From a virus: a stretch of DNA of 26,101 bases. The notes under the pieces are model-generated. The model was not told the origin of the DNA, did not search any database, and saw only the letters and a program-made list of their open reading frames with translations. Below, one piece after another: positions 1-7,911 of the stretch (the stretch's first letter is position 1; the number at the start of each line of letters is the position of its first letter). The DNA lies in the IMG/VR virus record IMGVR_UViG_3300024505_000086, positions 1 through 26,101 of that record. The stretch is one strand, 5' to 3'. Position numbers and translations under genes: made by a program.

Positions 1-2
1 AC

Positions 3-362
3 GGCGGCATAGGTCTTCAAAGTTCCATTTCAGGCACGGCCACCTACTATGCGGGCGGTGGTGGCGGCGGAATTCGCACGGGCGGCACTGGTGGCGCGGG
101 CGGGAACGGCGGCGGCGGAGCTGGAACGCAGACAAGCGACGTAGTCGGCACGCCGGGCACTGCAAATACTGGCGGTGGTGGTGGTGGATGCGCGCAAAAT
201 AGTTCTACTGGAACAGGCGCGGCTGGTGGTTCGGGAATCGTTATTTTGCGATACCCAGACACATTTGCGGCTGCTGTATCTACGACAGGTTCACCAACCT
301 ATACTGTTTCTGGCGGCTACCGAATCTATATATTCACTGGCAGCGGCTCCATTACCTTCTGA
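3..362 (+). CDS. Glycine-rich tail-fibre-like protein (5' truncated by the window)
   Basis: Only the last 119 codons are visible; the reading frame is open from base 3 to the TGA at 360-362. The product is very rich in glycine (blocks such as TYYAGGGGGG) and finishes with a beta-rich segment containing GGSGIVILRYP and GYRIYIFTGSGSITF. This matches the C-terminal part of the complete gene directly downstream almost motif for motif, which fixes the frame. Glycine-rich domains of this sort are common in phage tail fibres and host-recognition tips. The next gene starts 7 bases after the stop, so the two are surely co-transcribed. Receptor binding is inferred from composition and location; no enzymatic motif is seen. 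Confidence 0.75.
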   Translation, partial: GGIGLQSSISGTATYYAGGGGGGIRTGGTGGAGGNGGGGAGTQTSDVVGTPGTANTGGGGGGCAQNSSTGTGAAGGSGIVILRYPDTFAAAVSTTGSPTYTVSGGYRIYIFTGSGSITF

Positions 363-369
363 GGCTAAA

Positions 370-1287
370 ATGGAAAAAAGAAGCAACGGCGGAATTGTTG
401 GCGTCTATAACCCAACATCTGCTTCTTCCGCTGTAGGTATCTGGAGCCTCTCTGAACAGGAGGCCAATAAAGCTACTTGGCCGCCCTTGGTGAATGCCCC
501 GCCAACGGTTGAATATCTTGTTGTGGCGGGCGGTGGTGGAAACATCACTGGCAACGGCGGTGGCGGCGGCGGTTCTGGTGCTGGCGGCTATAAAACGGCG
601 ACGGGGTACGCGGTCACTGTAGGGTCTGCAATTACAGTGACGGTTGGCGCAGGCGGTAACGGCAGCGACGGTAGCGATTCCTCTTTTGGCACCGTTGTGT
701 GCGGCGGGGGCGGGCGCGGAAACCAAGCCAGCACTGGTGCTAACGGACGAGCAGGATCAGGCGGTGGCGTAGCCGGCAGCGGCGCGGGCGGCGGCTACAA
801 CGGCAACGGCGGAACTGGTTCTACGAACGGCGGCAATGGCATCGGCGTCGTTAGCCCGTATGCTGGCGGCGGTGGCGGTGGTGCCGGGGCAAATGGTGAT
901 TCAGCATCAAGCGCGAGTGTCGCCGGAAATGGCGGTAACGGCTTGCAATCATCCATCTCTGGCACCGCAACCTACTACGCGGGCGGCGGCGGCGGTGGCG
1001 TTCGGTCTGGTGCGACTGCCGGAACAGGTGGACTGGGCGGAGGCGGCAATGGCGCGAACAACGCCGGCAGCGCTGGATCGCCGGGTACGGCCAACACCGG
1101 CGGCGGTTCAGGGGCCGGCGTGGGCGATGGGAATCCACCAGCCGGTCAGGGCGGCTCTGGTATTGTAATTATACGCTACCCATCGTCGTATAATGCTGCC
1201 GCATCAACGACAGGATCGCCAACGATTACCGTTTCTGGTGGCTATCGCATTTACCGTTGGACTGGTTCGGGTAGCATAACTTTCTAA
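370..1287 (+). CDS. Glycine-rich tail-fibre-like protein, paralogue of the preceding gene
   Basis: 305 residues. I place the start at ATG 370, preceded by GAGG at 361-364; the same frame is open further upstream to 175, but that stretch lies inside the preceding gene in another frame. Residues 1-50 are ordinary sequence with a tryptophan-containing segment (SAVGIWSLSEQEANK), followed by the beta-strand motif VEYLVVAGGGG. About 200 residues of Gly/Ser/Ala/Asn-rich repeats follow, then the closing GGSGIVIIRYP and GYRIYRWTGSGSITF. The VEYLVVAGGGG opening and IVIIRYP closing are recurrent in glycine-rich phage tail appendages. The closing 120 residues are paralogous to the preceding gene. Likely role: distal tail fibre or adhesin. 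No signal peptide or membrane segment is seen. Confidence 0.8.
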   Translation: MEKRSNGGIVGVYNPTSASSAVGIWSLSEQEANKATWPPLVNAPPTVEYLVVAGGGGNITGNGGGGGGSGAGGYKTATGYAVTVGSAITVTVGAGGNGSDGSDSSFGTVVCGGGGRGNQASTGANGRAGSGGGVAGSGAGGGYNGNGGTGSTNGGNGIGVVSPYAGGGGGGAGANGDSASSASVAGNGGNGLQSSISGTATYYAGGGGGGVRSGATAGTGGLGGGGNGANNAGSAGSPGTANTGGGSGAGVGDGNPPAGQGGSGIVIIRYPSSYNAAASTTGSPTITVSGGYRIYRWTGSGSITF

Positions 1288-1308
1288 CCGGCATTGATAG
1301 GGGGTCAC

Positions 1309-2901
1309 ATGCCATTTAGCTCTCAGGCTGGTAAGCCCAGCATCAAATGGGTTATGTCAAAGATTCCGCAGCCTAAAACGGCTCTGGACATCGGCGTTGG
1401 TGAGGGAACCTACGCCAAACTCTTTCCCAAGCTTGCATGGACAGGCGTCGAGATATGGGAGCCATACATTGAGAAGTATGGCCTGAAGAACCTGTATCCT
1501 GATCTGCATGTCGCTGATGCGCGTGAGTGGCAAACAGATCAAAAATATGATGTTTGCTTTCTCGGCGATGTTCTTGAGCATATGACGCAGGAAGAAGCTC
1601 AGGCGCTTGTCCGCAAAGCTAAACGCTGGGCTGACACTGTAATTGTCAGTATTCCTATTGGGCATTATCCGCAGGGCGAGTATGAGGGAAACCCTCACGA
1701 AGCTCACGTTAAAGACAACTGGTCAGATGCAGAAGTAAAACTATGTTTTGGAAAGCCTACATGGTCTTTCGTAGACGGAGAAATTGGCGTTTACGTCTAC
1801 TCCAAGTACGAGATTAAACTGACGTACTGCATTTACGCCATTAGCAAAAACGAGGAACAGTTTGTTAAACGGTTCTGCGAGTCCGCTAAAGAGGCTGATC
1901 TTGTCCTCATTGCTGACACTGGAAGCACTGATGACACAGTTGTTCTTGCAGAAGAATGCAGAGCCAAGGTCCACCACATTTACGTCAATCCTTGGCGCTT
2001 TGACATCGCTCGTAATGCTGCTCTTGCTCTTATTCCCCGGTCTATTGATATTTGCATTTCGCTGGATTTGGACGAGGTTTTAGAGCCGGGCTGGAAGCAG
2101 AAAATTGAGCAGGTCTGGGTGCCCGGTAAGACCACAAACCTGTGGTACTACTTTGACTGGGGCCACAACATTCGGTTTCCTTACCGAAAAATCCATAGCC
2201 GTCATGGCTATCACTGGCATCACCCCTGTCACGAAGACCTGCGGATAGACGGGCGCGTGGAGCATATCACTGCGTGGTGCCCGCATCTTCTGGTCAGCCA
2301 TCATCCTGATCCAACCAAGAGCCGTGGTCAGTACATGGAAATGCTGGAAGTGGCGGTCAAAGAGGACGCCACAGACCCGCATCACTACTTCTACTATGCT
2401 CGCGAGCTGACGTTTTACCGGCGCTGGGACGAGGCTAAGAAGGCCCTTACGACCTATCTCGGCATGAACGCCGCCAGCAATCAGAACGAGCGTTGCTATG
2501 CCATGCGGCTTATGGGCAAGTCCTACGCTGAAACTGGCGATCTGCCGCAGGCTGAGAAGTGGTACTACATGGCGGCTGGCGAAGCCCCCAACACCCGCGA
2601 ACCGTGGTGTGAGCTTGCTATGCTGATGTATCGGCAGCACCGCTGGGAGGAGTGTTTTGCGGCCTCCATGCGGGCGCTGAAGATCAAAGACAAGCAGCTA
2701 GTCTACACCTGTGACCCGGCTGTCTGGGGCTATTGGGCGCATGATCTCGCCAGCATTTCTGCGTGGCATCTTGGGCTGAAAGACATAGCCTTAGATCAAG
2801 CAAAAATTGCTGCCGAGATGGAGCCGGGTGACTTACGTCTGAAGGCTAATTTAGAGTATATTCAGAACGCAATTCTGGCGCAGGGGGAGAAGGCGGCATG
2901 A
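1309..2901 (+). CDS. Fused class I methyltransferase - family 2 glycosyltransferase - TPR protein
   Basis: 530 residues from ATG 1309, which has a strong AGGGGG ribosome site at 1299-1304; an in-frame TTG at 1294 is less likely. Residues 1-165 form a class I SAM-dependent methyltransferase: motif I is ALDIGVGEGTY (D27-G33), followed by the acidic strand end GVE (E48) and VLEHM. From about residue 169 a GT-A glycosyltransferase begins: YAISKNEEQFV, ADTGSTDDT, and the metal-binding DxD as LDLDE (D253, D255). From about 380 to the end there are helical TPR-like repeats (KSYAETGDLPQAEKWYYMA). Family 2 glycosyltransferases with TPR tails are known; the extra N-terminal methyltransferase makes it a three-part protein. 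It lies between tail-fibre-like genes and the lysis region, so the substrate might be the glycine-rich fibres or a host surface glycan. The substrate is unknown. Confidence 0.85.
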   Translation: MPFSSQAGKPSIKWVMSKIPQPKTALDIGVGEGTYAKLFPKLAWTGVEIWEPYIEKYGLKNLYPDLHVADAREWQTDQKYDVCFLGDVLEHMTQEEAQALVRKAKRWADTVIVSIPIGHYPQGEYEGNPHEAHVKDNWSDAEVKLCFGKPTWSFVDGEIGVYVYSKYEIKLTYCIYAISKNEEQFVKRFCESAKEADLVLIADTGSTDDTVVLAEECRAKVHHIYVNPWRFDIARNAALALIPRSIDICISLDLDEVLEPGWKQKIEQVWVPGKTTNLWYYFDWGHNIRFPYRKIHSRHGYHWHHPCHEDLRIDGRVEHITAWCPHLLVSHHPDPTKSRGQYMEMLEVAVKEDATDPHHYFYYARELTFYRRWDEAKKALTTYLGMNAASNQNERCYAMRLMGKSYAETGDLPQAEKWYYMAAGEAPNTREPWCELAMLMYRQHRWEECFAASMRALKIKDKQLVYTCDPAVWGYWAHDLASISAWHLGLKDIALDQAKIAAEMEPGDLRLKANLEYIQNAILAQGEKAA

Positions 2902-2905
2902 CAAG

Positions 2906-3151
2906 ATGGATTCGCAGTCCCTCATAAACTTGGCTTTTGGGATCATTCTGACAGGTCTTGGCTGGTTTGGGCGGCAGCTATGGGATGCCGTTAAAGAACT
3001 ACGCACGGACCTGCATAAGATCGAATCAGAAATTCCTCGCGTTTACGTCGCCAAGGAAGAGTTCCGGCACGACATCCAAGAAATCAAACAAATCTGTAAT
3101 GAAATATTCCGTAAAATAGACGACCTTCGCGACAGAAAGGCTGACAAATGA
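2906..3151 (+). CDS. Small membrane protein with a coiled coil; holin candidate
   Basis: 81 residues. One hydrophobic segment at residues 6-24 (LINLAFGIILTGLGWFG) is followed by a charged, heptad-like helix (KELRTDLHKIESEI ... FRHDIQEIKQICNEIFRKIDDL). This N-terminal-anchor plus coiled-coil layout resembles small XhlA-like phage proteins found beside endolysins. It begins 4 bases after the previous stop and its TGA overlaps the next start as ATGA, so it is the first gene of the lysis-region block. A holin or holin-accessory role is inferred from topology and position only; a single segment fits a small holin but is not proof. No catalytic motif is seen. Confidence 0.65.
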   Translation: MDSQSLINLAFGIILTGLGWFGRQLWDAVKELRTDLHKIESEIPRVYVAKEEFRHDIQEIKQICNEIFRKIDDLRDRKADK

Positions 3152-3618
3152 GCCTCGACGTTGACCGCATTACCAAATCGGTTGGCGCGGTCACGGCTGT
3201 GTTTGCGATGGTTGGTGGTGGCTATACCGCCTCAGATAAGCTTGGCTTGTTTCGCAAACCTATTTTGGAGTGGTCTGCGGAGCATTTCAGCATCACGGAC
3301 GGCCCTGCCAGTGGCGAATTTGCCGTGGTGGCTGCTCGGCGCAAAATCAGGGACGACTGCTCAGTTGAGCAATTTCGGCTGGAAGTCCGTGATTCTCGCT
3401 ACATCGTTCACAAAGCGAACCCGTCTATCGCGACGTTCTCCGGCCCGGCAAACGAAAAGGTAGACAAGTTTGGATACGCGATCACCATCGAAGACCCGCA
3501 CCGGGTCGCGCCCGGTAAGGCTACGCTGCTGGCGCGCATCAAGTATAAATGCCCAGAAGGCGAGGTTTTGATTAGCTATCCAGATCACGCCAATCTGACC
3601 TTCAACATCACGAAATAG
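3148..3618 (+). CDS. Membrane-anchored beta-rich hypothetical protein
   Basis: 156 residues, starting in a 4-base ATGA overlap with the preceding gene. The N-terminus (VGAVTAVFAMVGGGYTASDKLG) is a short hydrophobic segment that could be a membrane anchor. The rest alternates strand-like segments and carries two cysteines (RKIRDDCSVEQF and KYKCPEGE) that could form a disulfide in an Ig-like fold. I do not recognise the family. It sits between the holin candidate and the endolysin, and its TAG is embedded in the endolysin's ribosome site, so tight co-expression with lysis genes is likely. An accessory role in lysis or superinfection control is possible but not supported by any specific motif. 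Confidence 0.6.
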   Translation: MSLDVDRITKSVGAVTAVFAMVGGGYTASDKLGLFRKPILEWSAEHFSITDGPASGEFAVVAARRKIRDDCSVEQFRLEVRDSRYIVHKANPSIATFSGPANEKVDKFGYAITIEDPHRVAPGKATLLARIKYKCPEGEVLISYPDHANLTFNITK

Positions 3619-3628
3619 GAGCTTTGCC

Positions 3629-4348
3629 ATGAGGATGTCGGCAGATGGATTGGCGCTGGTTAAGGAGTTTGAGGGCCTGCGTCTGAAGGCATACAAGTGC
3701 CCGGCAGGCGTTTGGACCATTGGCTACGGCCATACCTCGGCTGCCGGCAGCCCGGCTGTTAATCCCGGCATGGAAATTACCAAGGCGGAAGCTGAGGAAA
3801 TCCTTAAGCGCGACATGGTGCAGTATGAAGCCGGCGTAGAAAAGCTCGTCAAAGTTGAGCTTACGCAAGGCCAATTCGATGCGCTGGTCGATTTTGCCTA
3901 CAATGCCGGTGTAGGCGCGCTGGCGAAATCCACGCTGCTGAAGAAGGTCAACGTCGAGAAGTTCGATGAAGTTCCCGCAGAATTTATGAAATGGACGCGC
4001 GGCGGCGGCAAAGAGCTTCCCGGTCTGGTTCGTCGGCGTCGTGCCGAGGTTAAGCTGTGGCGCGGTCTTGAGACTGCCCAGCCTGTCTGCAACGACGAAG
4101 CCCGCACGGAGCCTGATCTCCCGGCTCCCAAGAAGTCCATTGTTCAGTCCAAAGAGGCTAATGGCGCGGTGATTGCGGGCGGCGCTGGCGCTATCGCGGT
4201 CGTGCAGGAAGTCATGCCCATCGTGAAAGAGGGCGGCGACATCCTGTCCGCGATGAGCGGTACGGCTCTTGTTTGCCTCGTCATCGTGGTGGCTGCGGGG
4301 GCGGTCTGGTACTTCAGGAAACAGAGGCTCGATGAGGAAGGCGCATGA
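3629..4348 (+). CDS. Endolysin, GH24 lysozyme with a hydrophobic C-terminal extension
   Basis: 239 residues; ATG 3629 follows AGGAG at 3617-3621. Residues 5-148 are a T4/lambdoid-type GH24 muramidase, which hydrolyses the MurNAc-GlcNAc bond of peptidoglycan. The signature FEGLRLKAYKC...GVWTIGYGHT supplies the catalytic Glu15 and Thr30; the position equivalent to Asp20 of T4 lysozyme is Cys24, a replacement seen in other phage enzymes. FAYNAGVGAL and GLVRRRRAEVKLWRG complete the domain. Residues about 150-239 are an extension not present in the minimal family: a linker, a weakly hydrophobic glycine/alanine segment (AVIAGGAGAIAVV), a strong membrane segment at about 211-229 (GTALVCLVIVVAAGAVWYF) and a charged tail. 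There is no N-terminal signal. The stop overlaps the i-spanin start as ATGA. Confidence 0.93.
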   Translation: MRMSADGLALVKEFEGLRLKAYKCPAGVWTIGYGHTSAAGSPAVNPGMEITKAEAEEILKRDMVQYEAGVEKLVKVELTQGQFDALVDFAYNAGVGALAKSTLLKKVNVEKFDEVPAEFMKWTRGGGKELPGLVRRRRAEVKLWRGLETAQPVCNDEARTEPDLPAPKKSIVQSKEANGAVIAGGAGAIAVVQEVMPIVKEGGDILSAMSGTALVCLVIVVAAGAVWYFRKQRLDEEGA

Positions 4349-4575
4349 TTGGCCTGCTTTTCAGCCCTCTAGGGCGCTACATCGTTATCGGTGGCGTGGT
4401 CTTTATAGCGTTAGCTGGGGTCTATTTTAAGATCAGAGCAGATGCCGTTGAAGACATGAAAGCTAAGGCTCAAGCTGATATTATAGAAAGGACGAAAGAT
4501 GCGCTGGATGCTGCTAGTGCCGTCAATCTTGCTCCTGAACGGCTGCGCGAGTCTGACGGGCATCGTCGGGACTGA
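4345..4575 (+). CDS. Rz: Rz-like inner-membrane spanin
   Basis: 76 residues, starting in an ATGA overlap with the endolysin stop. A single N-terminal membrane segment (residues about 12-28, YIVIGGVVFIALAGVYF) is followed by a charged helical periplasmic domain (AVEDMKAKAQADIIERTKDALDAA). This is the i-spanin layout: type II inner-membrane anchor plus coiled coil that bridges the periplasm to an outer-membrane partner and fuses the membranes at the last step of lysis. It is short for an Rz. The decisive support is that its last 26 codons overlap, in another frame, a gene for a small lipoprotein, as in classic Rz/Rz1 pairs. Sequence conservation in spanins is low, so assignment is by topology and context. 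Confidence 0.8.
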   Translation: MIGLLFSPLGRYIVIGGVVFIALAGVYFKIRADAVEDMKAKAQADIIERTKDALDAASAVNLAPERLRESDGHRRD

Positions 4576-4705
4576 AAACACAAACACAAAAGTTTGCGCT
4601 GTTTGGCGCGATATTTCTTGGTCTAAGAAAGACACCGATCAAACAATCGGTGAAATTAAGGTCAATAACGCCAAGCGTGAGGCTTGGTGCCATGACGCCA
4701 AATAA
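4499..4705 (+). CDS. Rz1: Rz1-like outer-membrane spanin lipoprotein
   Basis: 68 residues, beginning inside the i-spanin gene in another frame and ending 130 bases after it, so the pair is overlapping rather than fully nested. The N-terminus is a lipoprotein signal peptide: hydrophobic WMLLVPSILL then lipobox L13-N14-G15-C16, with C16 predicted to be lipidated. The mature part is about 53 residues. An AAAGGA ribosome site lies just upstream of ATG 4499. Together with the endolysin and i-spanin this makes a complete Gram-negative lysis set apart from a proven holin. It has few prolines, unlike many Rz1 proteins, and has two further cysteines (VCAVW, AWCHD). Confidence 0.82.
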   Translation: MRWMLLVPSILLLNGCASLTGIVGTENTNTKVCAVWRDISWSKKDTDQTIGEIKVNNAKREAWCHDAK

Positions 4706-4735
4706 GTGCTAGAATAAGGCGTTAGCGAGGATCAC

Positions 4736-5473
4736 ATGACAACGGGTCTTTCTTACGATGGTTCGGTGGCTGGCACGACCAGCTACAAAACCCAAATCGC
4801 GACCTTGGCTGTTGTCGAGGAAAGTGATCCTGCGTTTGTAGCCATCCTTCCGCAGATGATTACTTACGCTGAAAACCGTATGTATCGTGACCTTGACTTT
4901 CTTTTTACGTCAACGTCGATCACTGGCTACCAGTTCACCTCCGGCAGCCGGCAGCTAACGATCCCGCAGGGCACGATTGTTGTCAGCGAGCAAATTAACG
5001 TCATCACGCCACCGGGCGAGACTGATCCTAACGCTGGCACTCGTAATCCGCTTCTTCCGACGACCAAAGAGTTCTTGGACGCGGTTTATGGCGGCTCATC
5101 CGTGACTGGCTTGCCAAAGTATTTCGTGCCCTTCAACGACAATCTCTTTTTGGTTGGGCCGTTCCCAGATCAGCCCTATTACGTTGAGATTGTCGGCACG
5201 TATCGCCCGGATAGCTTGTCGAGTTCCAACCAGACAACTTTCATAAGCCTCTATCTGCCTGACCTCTTCATCATGGCAAGCATGGTTTATGTGTCTGGCT
5301 ACCAGCGGAACTTTGGCCGCCAGAGTGACGACCCGGCTATGGCGCAGTCTTACGAGAACCAGTATCAGACCCTTCTGAAGGGCGCTGCGGTTGAAGAGGC
5401 TCGCAAGAAGTTTGAAGCGTCTGGTTGGACATCGCAGTCTCCTGCGCCTGTCGCTTCTCCGTCTCGGGGGTGA
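4736..5473 (+). CDS. Head-tail adaptor protein (SU10-adaptor-like; T7 gp11-type role)
   Basis: 245 residues; ATG 4736 has GAGG about 8 bases upstream. The N-terminal helix LPQMITYAENRMYRDLDF is typical of adaptor proteins of short-tailed phages in the SU10-like group, which form a ring below the portal. The middle is beta-rich (GYQFTSGSRQLTIPQGTIVV) and the C-terminal part is helical again (SYENQYQTLLKGAAVEEARKKFEA), ending in a Pro/Ser tail. The gene starts the virion block and ends 3 bases before the nozzle gene, the order expected for adaptor followed by nozzle. Assignment is from recognised sequence character and order. Equivalents are often annotated as tail tubular protein A. Confidence 0.78.
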   Translation: MTTGLSYDGSVAGTTSYKTQIATLAVVEESDPAFVAILPQMITYAENRMYRDLDFLFTSTSITGYQFTSGSRQLTIPQGTIVVSEQINVITPPGETDPNAGTRNPLLPTTKEFLDAVYGGSSVTGLPKYFVPFNDNLFLVGPFPDQPYYVEIVGTYRPDSLSSSNQTTFISLYLPDLFIMASMVYVSGYQRNFGRQSDDPAMAQSYENQYQTLLKGAAVEEARKKFEASGWTSQSPAPVASPSRG

Positions 5474-5476
5474 TAA

Positions 5477-7555
5477 ATGCCCCACGCTAGTGTCAAACTC
5501 ATTCCGGGCGTTGATCAAAACAAAACCCCAGCCCTTAATGAGGCTGGGATTTCTACCTCACAGCTCGTTCGGTTTATCCCAGATCGCACTTATGGCGGCC
5601 TGATTCAGAAGCTTGGCGGGTGGCAGAAGTATTACCCAAACTCAATTGGATCGATTGTTCGCTGTCTTTGGGCTTGGGAAGACACAAATTCTAACTCCTA
5701 CCTTGGCGTTGGGGCTGAAGAGTCTCTTGATGTCATTAAGTCAGGCGGCCTTACGGATATTACTCCGCAGACCACTACTGTCAGTGCAACTGTAGATTTC
5801 ACCACCACTAGCGGCAGCAATCAGGTGGTCATTGTCGATGACCAAGGAACGCTGGTTGATAGTTTTGATGTTGTTTACATCAAGACACAGGTGAGTGTTG
5901 GCGGTCTTGTCTTGTTCGGCCTGTATCCTTGCACAGGGACAGGAACTAGCAACTATTCTATCTACGCCACCAATATCTTTGGTGAGCCGGCGTATGCTAC
6001 GTCGTCCGTCACATCTGGCGGTGCTGTCCCTGAGTTTGACACAACTGCAAACAGCCCGTTTGTGGATGTCACGCTTGCTAACCACGGTTATCTCGAAGGG
6101 GATACGTTCCCTGTTCTGGTTTCCACTCCGGTTGGCGGTGTGACCCTATTTGGCAATTACACTGTTATCAGCGTCACAAGCTCCAGCGTCTTTGTGATTA
6201 GAGCGGCAAACTCTGCGACATCGACTGCTAATGCGTTTATGAACGGCGGCGACGTAAAGTTTGAATACTTTAACAACGTCGGCCCGTTGCCTCCCAACTC
6301 TGGCTATGGCACCGGCGGGTATGGAGAAGGCGGTTATGGCGCTGGTCCTGCCCCTAGCCCGGCTGGCTCTGGAACGCCAATCACGGCTGTTGACTGGTCG
6401 CTCGACAACTGGGGCGAGATATTTATCGCCAATCCCTATGGCGGCGGCATCTTCCAATGGTCGCCGTCTGTTAATGATCCTGTTGCATCAATCATCTCAA
6501 ATGCGCCACCGGCAAACAACGGCATGTTTGTCGCTATGCCGCAGAGACAGATTATTGCTTATGGGTCAACATTTACCGGGATCATCGACCCGCTTTTGAT
6601 CCGCTGGTGTGACGTAGACAACTACGATGTCTGGTATGCCACGCCGACCAATCAGGCCGGCTCCTACCGCATCCCGAAAGGCTCTAAAATCGTTCAGGGC
6701 ATTCAAGGTCCGCAGCAGGGCCTGATCTGGACTGATCTTGGCGTGTGGGCGATGCAGTATGTTGGCACGCCCTACGTCTATCAGTTCAACGAACTTGGTA
6801 ACGGCTGCGGCCTGATTGGTCGCAAGGCTGCCGGCTCAATGAACGGTGTCGTTTACTGGATGGGGCAGAGCCAGTTCTTCAAACTTTCCGGGAATGGCGT
6901 TGAACCTATTCGCTGTCCGATTTGGGACGTGGTGTTCCAAGACCTCGACACCTCTCAGGTCGCGCTTGATAAGATTCGCTTTGGCGCAAATTCTCGATTT
7001 GGAGAGCTGCGTTGGGAGTTCCCAACCAACAGCAACGGCGGCGAGATCAGCCACTACATCAAATACAACGTGCTACTTGACCAGTGGGACTATGGTCAGG
7101 ACACGAACAACAATCCCTATGTCGCACGCACGGCATGGATTAACGAGAGCGTTCTTGGGCCTCCGATTGGCGCGGGCGCTAACGAGTACATTTACCAGCA
7201 CGAAACTTCGCCTGATGCTGATGGCTCGGCTATGTATTCGAGCTTCCAGAGCGGCTATTTCGTAATGAATGAAGCCGATCTGAAGATGTTTGTCGATCAG
7301 GTTTGGCCTGACATGAAATGGGGTTATTTTGGCGGCACGCAAAACGCCAACGTAAACCTTACGTTTTATGTTGCCGACTATCCCGGTCAGACGCCGACTG
7401 CCTACGGCCCGTATACCATGACGCAGGCAACGACCTACATCACGCCGCGCTTTAGGGGCAGGCTGACATCGATCAAACTTGAAAGCACTGATTCTGGAAC
7501 ATTCTGGCGTATTGGTAATATCCGATACCGCTACCAGCCTGACGGGAAGTTCTAA
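5477..7555 (+). CDS. Tail nozzle / packaged-DNA stabilisation protein (T7 gp12-type role)
   Basis: 692 residues, almost wholly beta-rich with many aromatic and glycine residues, as expected for the propeller-like nozzle that closes the short tail. Recognisable stretches include LIQKLGGWQKYYP near the N-terminus, ITAVDWSLDNWGEIFIANPYGGGIFQW in the centre, the DPLLIRWCDVDNYDVW segment, and a C-terminal SIKLESTDSGTFWRIGNIRYRYQPDGKF. Such proteins are common in podoviruses of Proteobacteria and are often annotated as packaged DNA stabilisation protein. A low-complexity Gly/Tyr/Pro loop lies near residues 274-300. The gene follows the adaptor by 3 bases and its TAA overlaps the next ATG, so it is translationally linked to its neighbours. 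Confidence 0.8.
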   Translation: MPHASVKLIPGVDQNKTPALNEAGISTSQLVRFIPDRTYGGLIQKLGGWQKYYPNSIGSIVRCLWAWEDTNSNSYLGVGAEESLDVIKSGGLTDITPQTTTVSATVDFTTTSGSNQVVIVDDQGTLVDSFDVVYIKTQVSVGGLVLFGLYPCTGTGTSNYSIYATNIFGEPAYATSSVTSGGAVPEFDTTANSPFVDVTLANHGYLEGDTFPVLVSTPVGGVTLFGNYTVISVTSSSVFVIRAANSATSTANAFMNGGDVKFEYFNNVGPLPPNSGYGTGGYGEGGYGAGPAPSPAGSGTPITAVDWSLDNWGEIFIANPYGGGIFQWSPSVNDPVASIISNAPPANNGMFVAMPQRQIIAYGSTFTGIIDPLLIRWCDVDNYDVWYATPTNQAGSYRIPKGSKIVQGIQGPQQGLIWTDLGVWAMQYVGTPYVYQFNELGNGCGLIGRKAAGSMNGVVYWMGQSQFFKLSGNGVEPIRCPIWDVVFQDLDTSQVALDKIRFGANSRFGELRWEFPTNSNGGEISHYIKYNVLLDQWDYGQDTNNNPYVARTAWINESVLGPPIGAGANEYIYQHETSPDADGSAMYSSFQSGYFVMNEADLKMFVDQVWPDMKWGYFGGTQNANVNLTFYVADYPGQTPTAYGPYTMTQATTYITPRFRGRLTSIKLESTDSGTFWRIGNIRYRYQPDGKF

Positions 7556-7908
7556 TGGCGTCTCTCGACGACATCCTGACAACTCAGAAGAACGGTGTCG
7601 TCGCCATCAACGGCTACACTAACGCTCTCCTTCGAGGTCAGGGATCGTATACATCTGCGACCATTACAGCTCCGACTGTTATTGCAACAGGGCGCGGATA
7701 TTTGGTGTCGTGGAATGTTATCGTTGCAGGCAGCGCGGCTGGAACAATCTACAATTACAACGCCACCAGCGGCTACTCTGCATCTCAGGCTCTTTGCGTT
7801 GTTGGAACTACGGTCGGCATCTCACCAGCCGGCCTTGTCTTCACAAATGGTCTTGTGGTTGTGCCGGGCACGGGTCAATCCATCAACGTCACTTATTCGC
7901 TGGGGTAA
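7555..7908 (+). CDS. Small beta-rich virion-associated hypothetical protein
   Basis: 117 residues, starting at the ATG that overlaps the nozzle stop (TAATG). The product is Gly/Ala/Val/Thr-rich with alternating strands (GYLVSWNVIVAGSAAGTIYN, GLVVVPGTGQSINVTYSLG) and no charged helical region. This resembles the small decoration or head-fibre-like proteins seen between tail genes in many alphaproteobacterial phages. It ends 3 bases before the next start, inside the tight virion gene block. The exact role is not known; a structural part of the tail or a minor decoration protein is the best guess. Confidence 0.7.
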   Translation: MASLDDILTTQKNGVVAINGYTNALLRGQGSYTSATITAPTVIATGRGYLVSWNVIVAGSAAGTIYNYNATSGYSASQALCVVGTTVGISPAGLVFTNGLVVVPGTGQSINVTYSLG

Positions 7909-7911
7909 GCC

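Noticed and set aside
175-369. Upstream extension of the second glycine-rich gene to an earlier ATG
   Set aside because: It overlaps the end of the preceding gene in a different frame, and ATG 370 has its own ribosome site and a sensible N-terminus.
2080-2640. Open frame of 186 codons on the - strand
   Set aside because: Antisense to the glycosyltransferase/TPR part of a clear gene; no family features.
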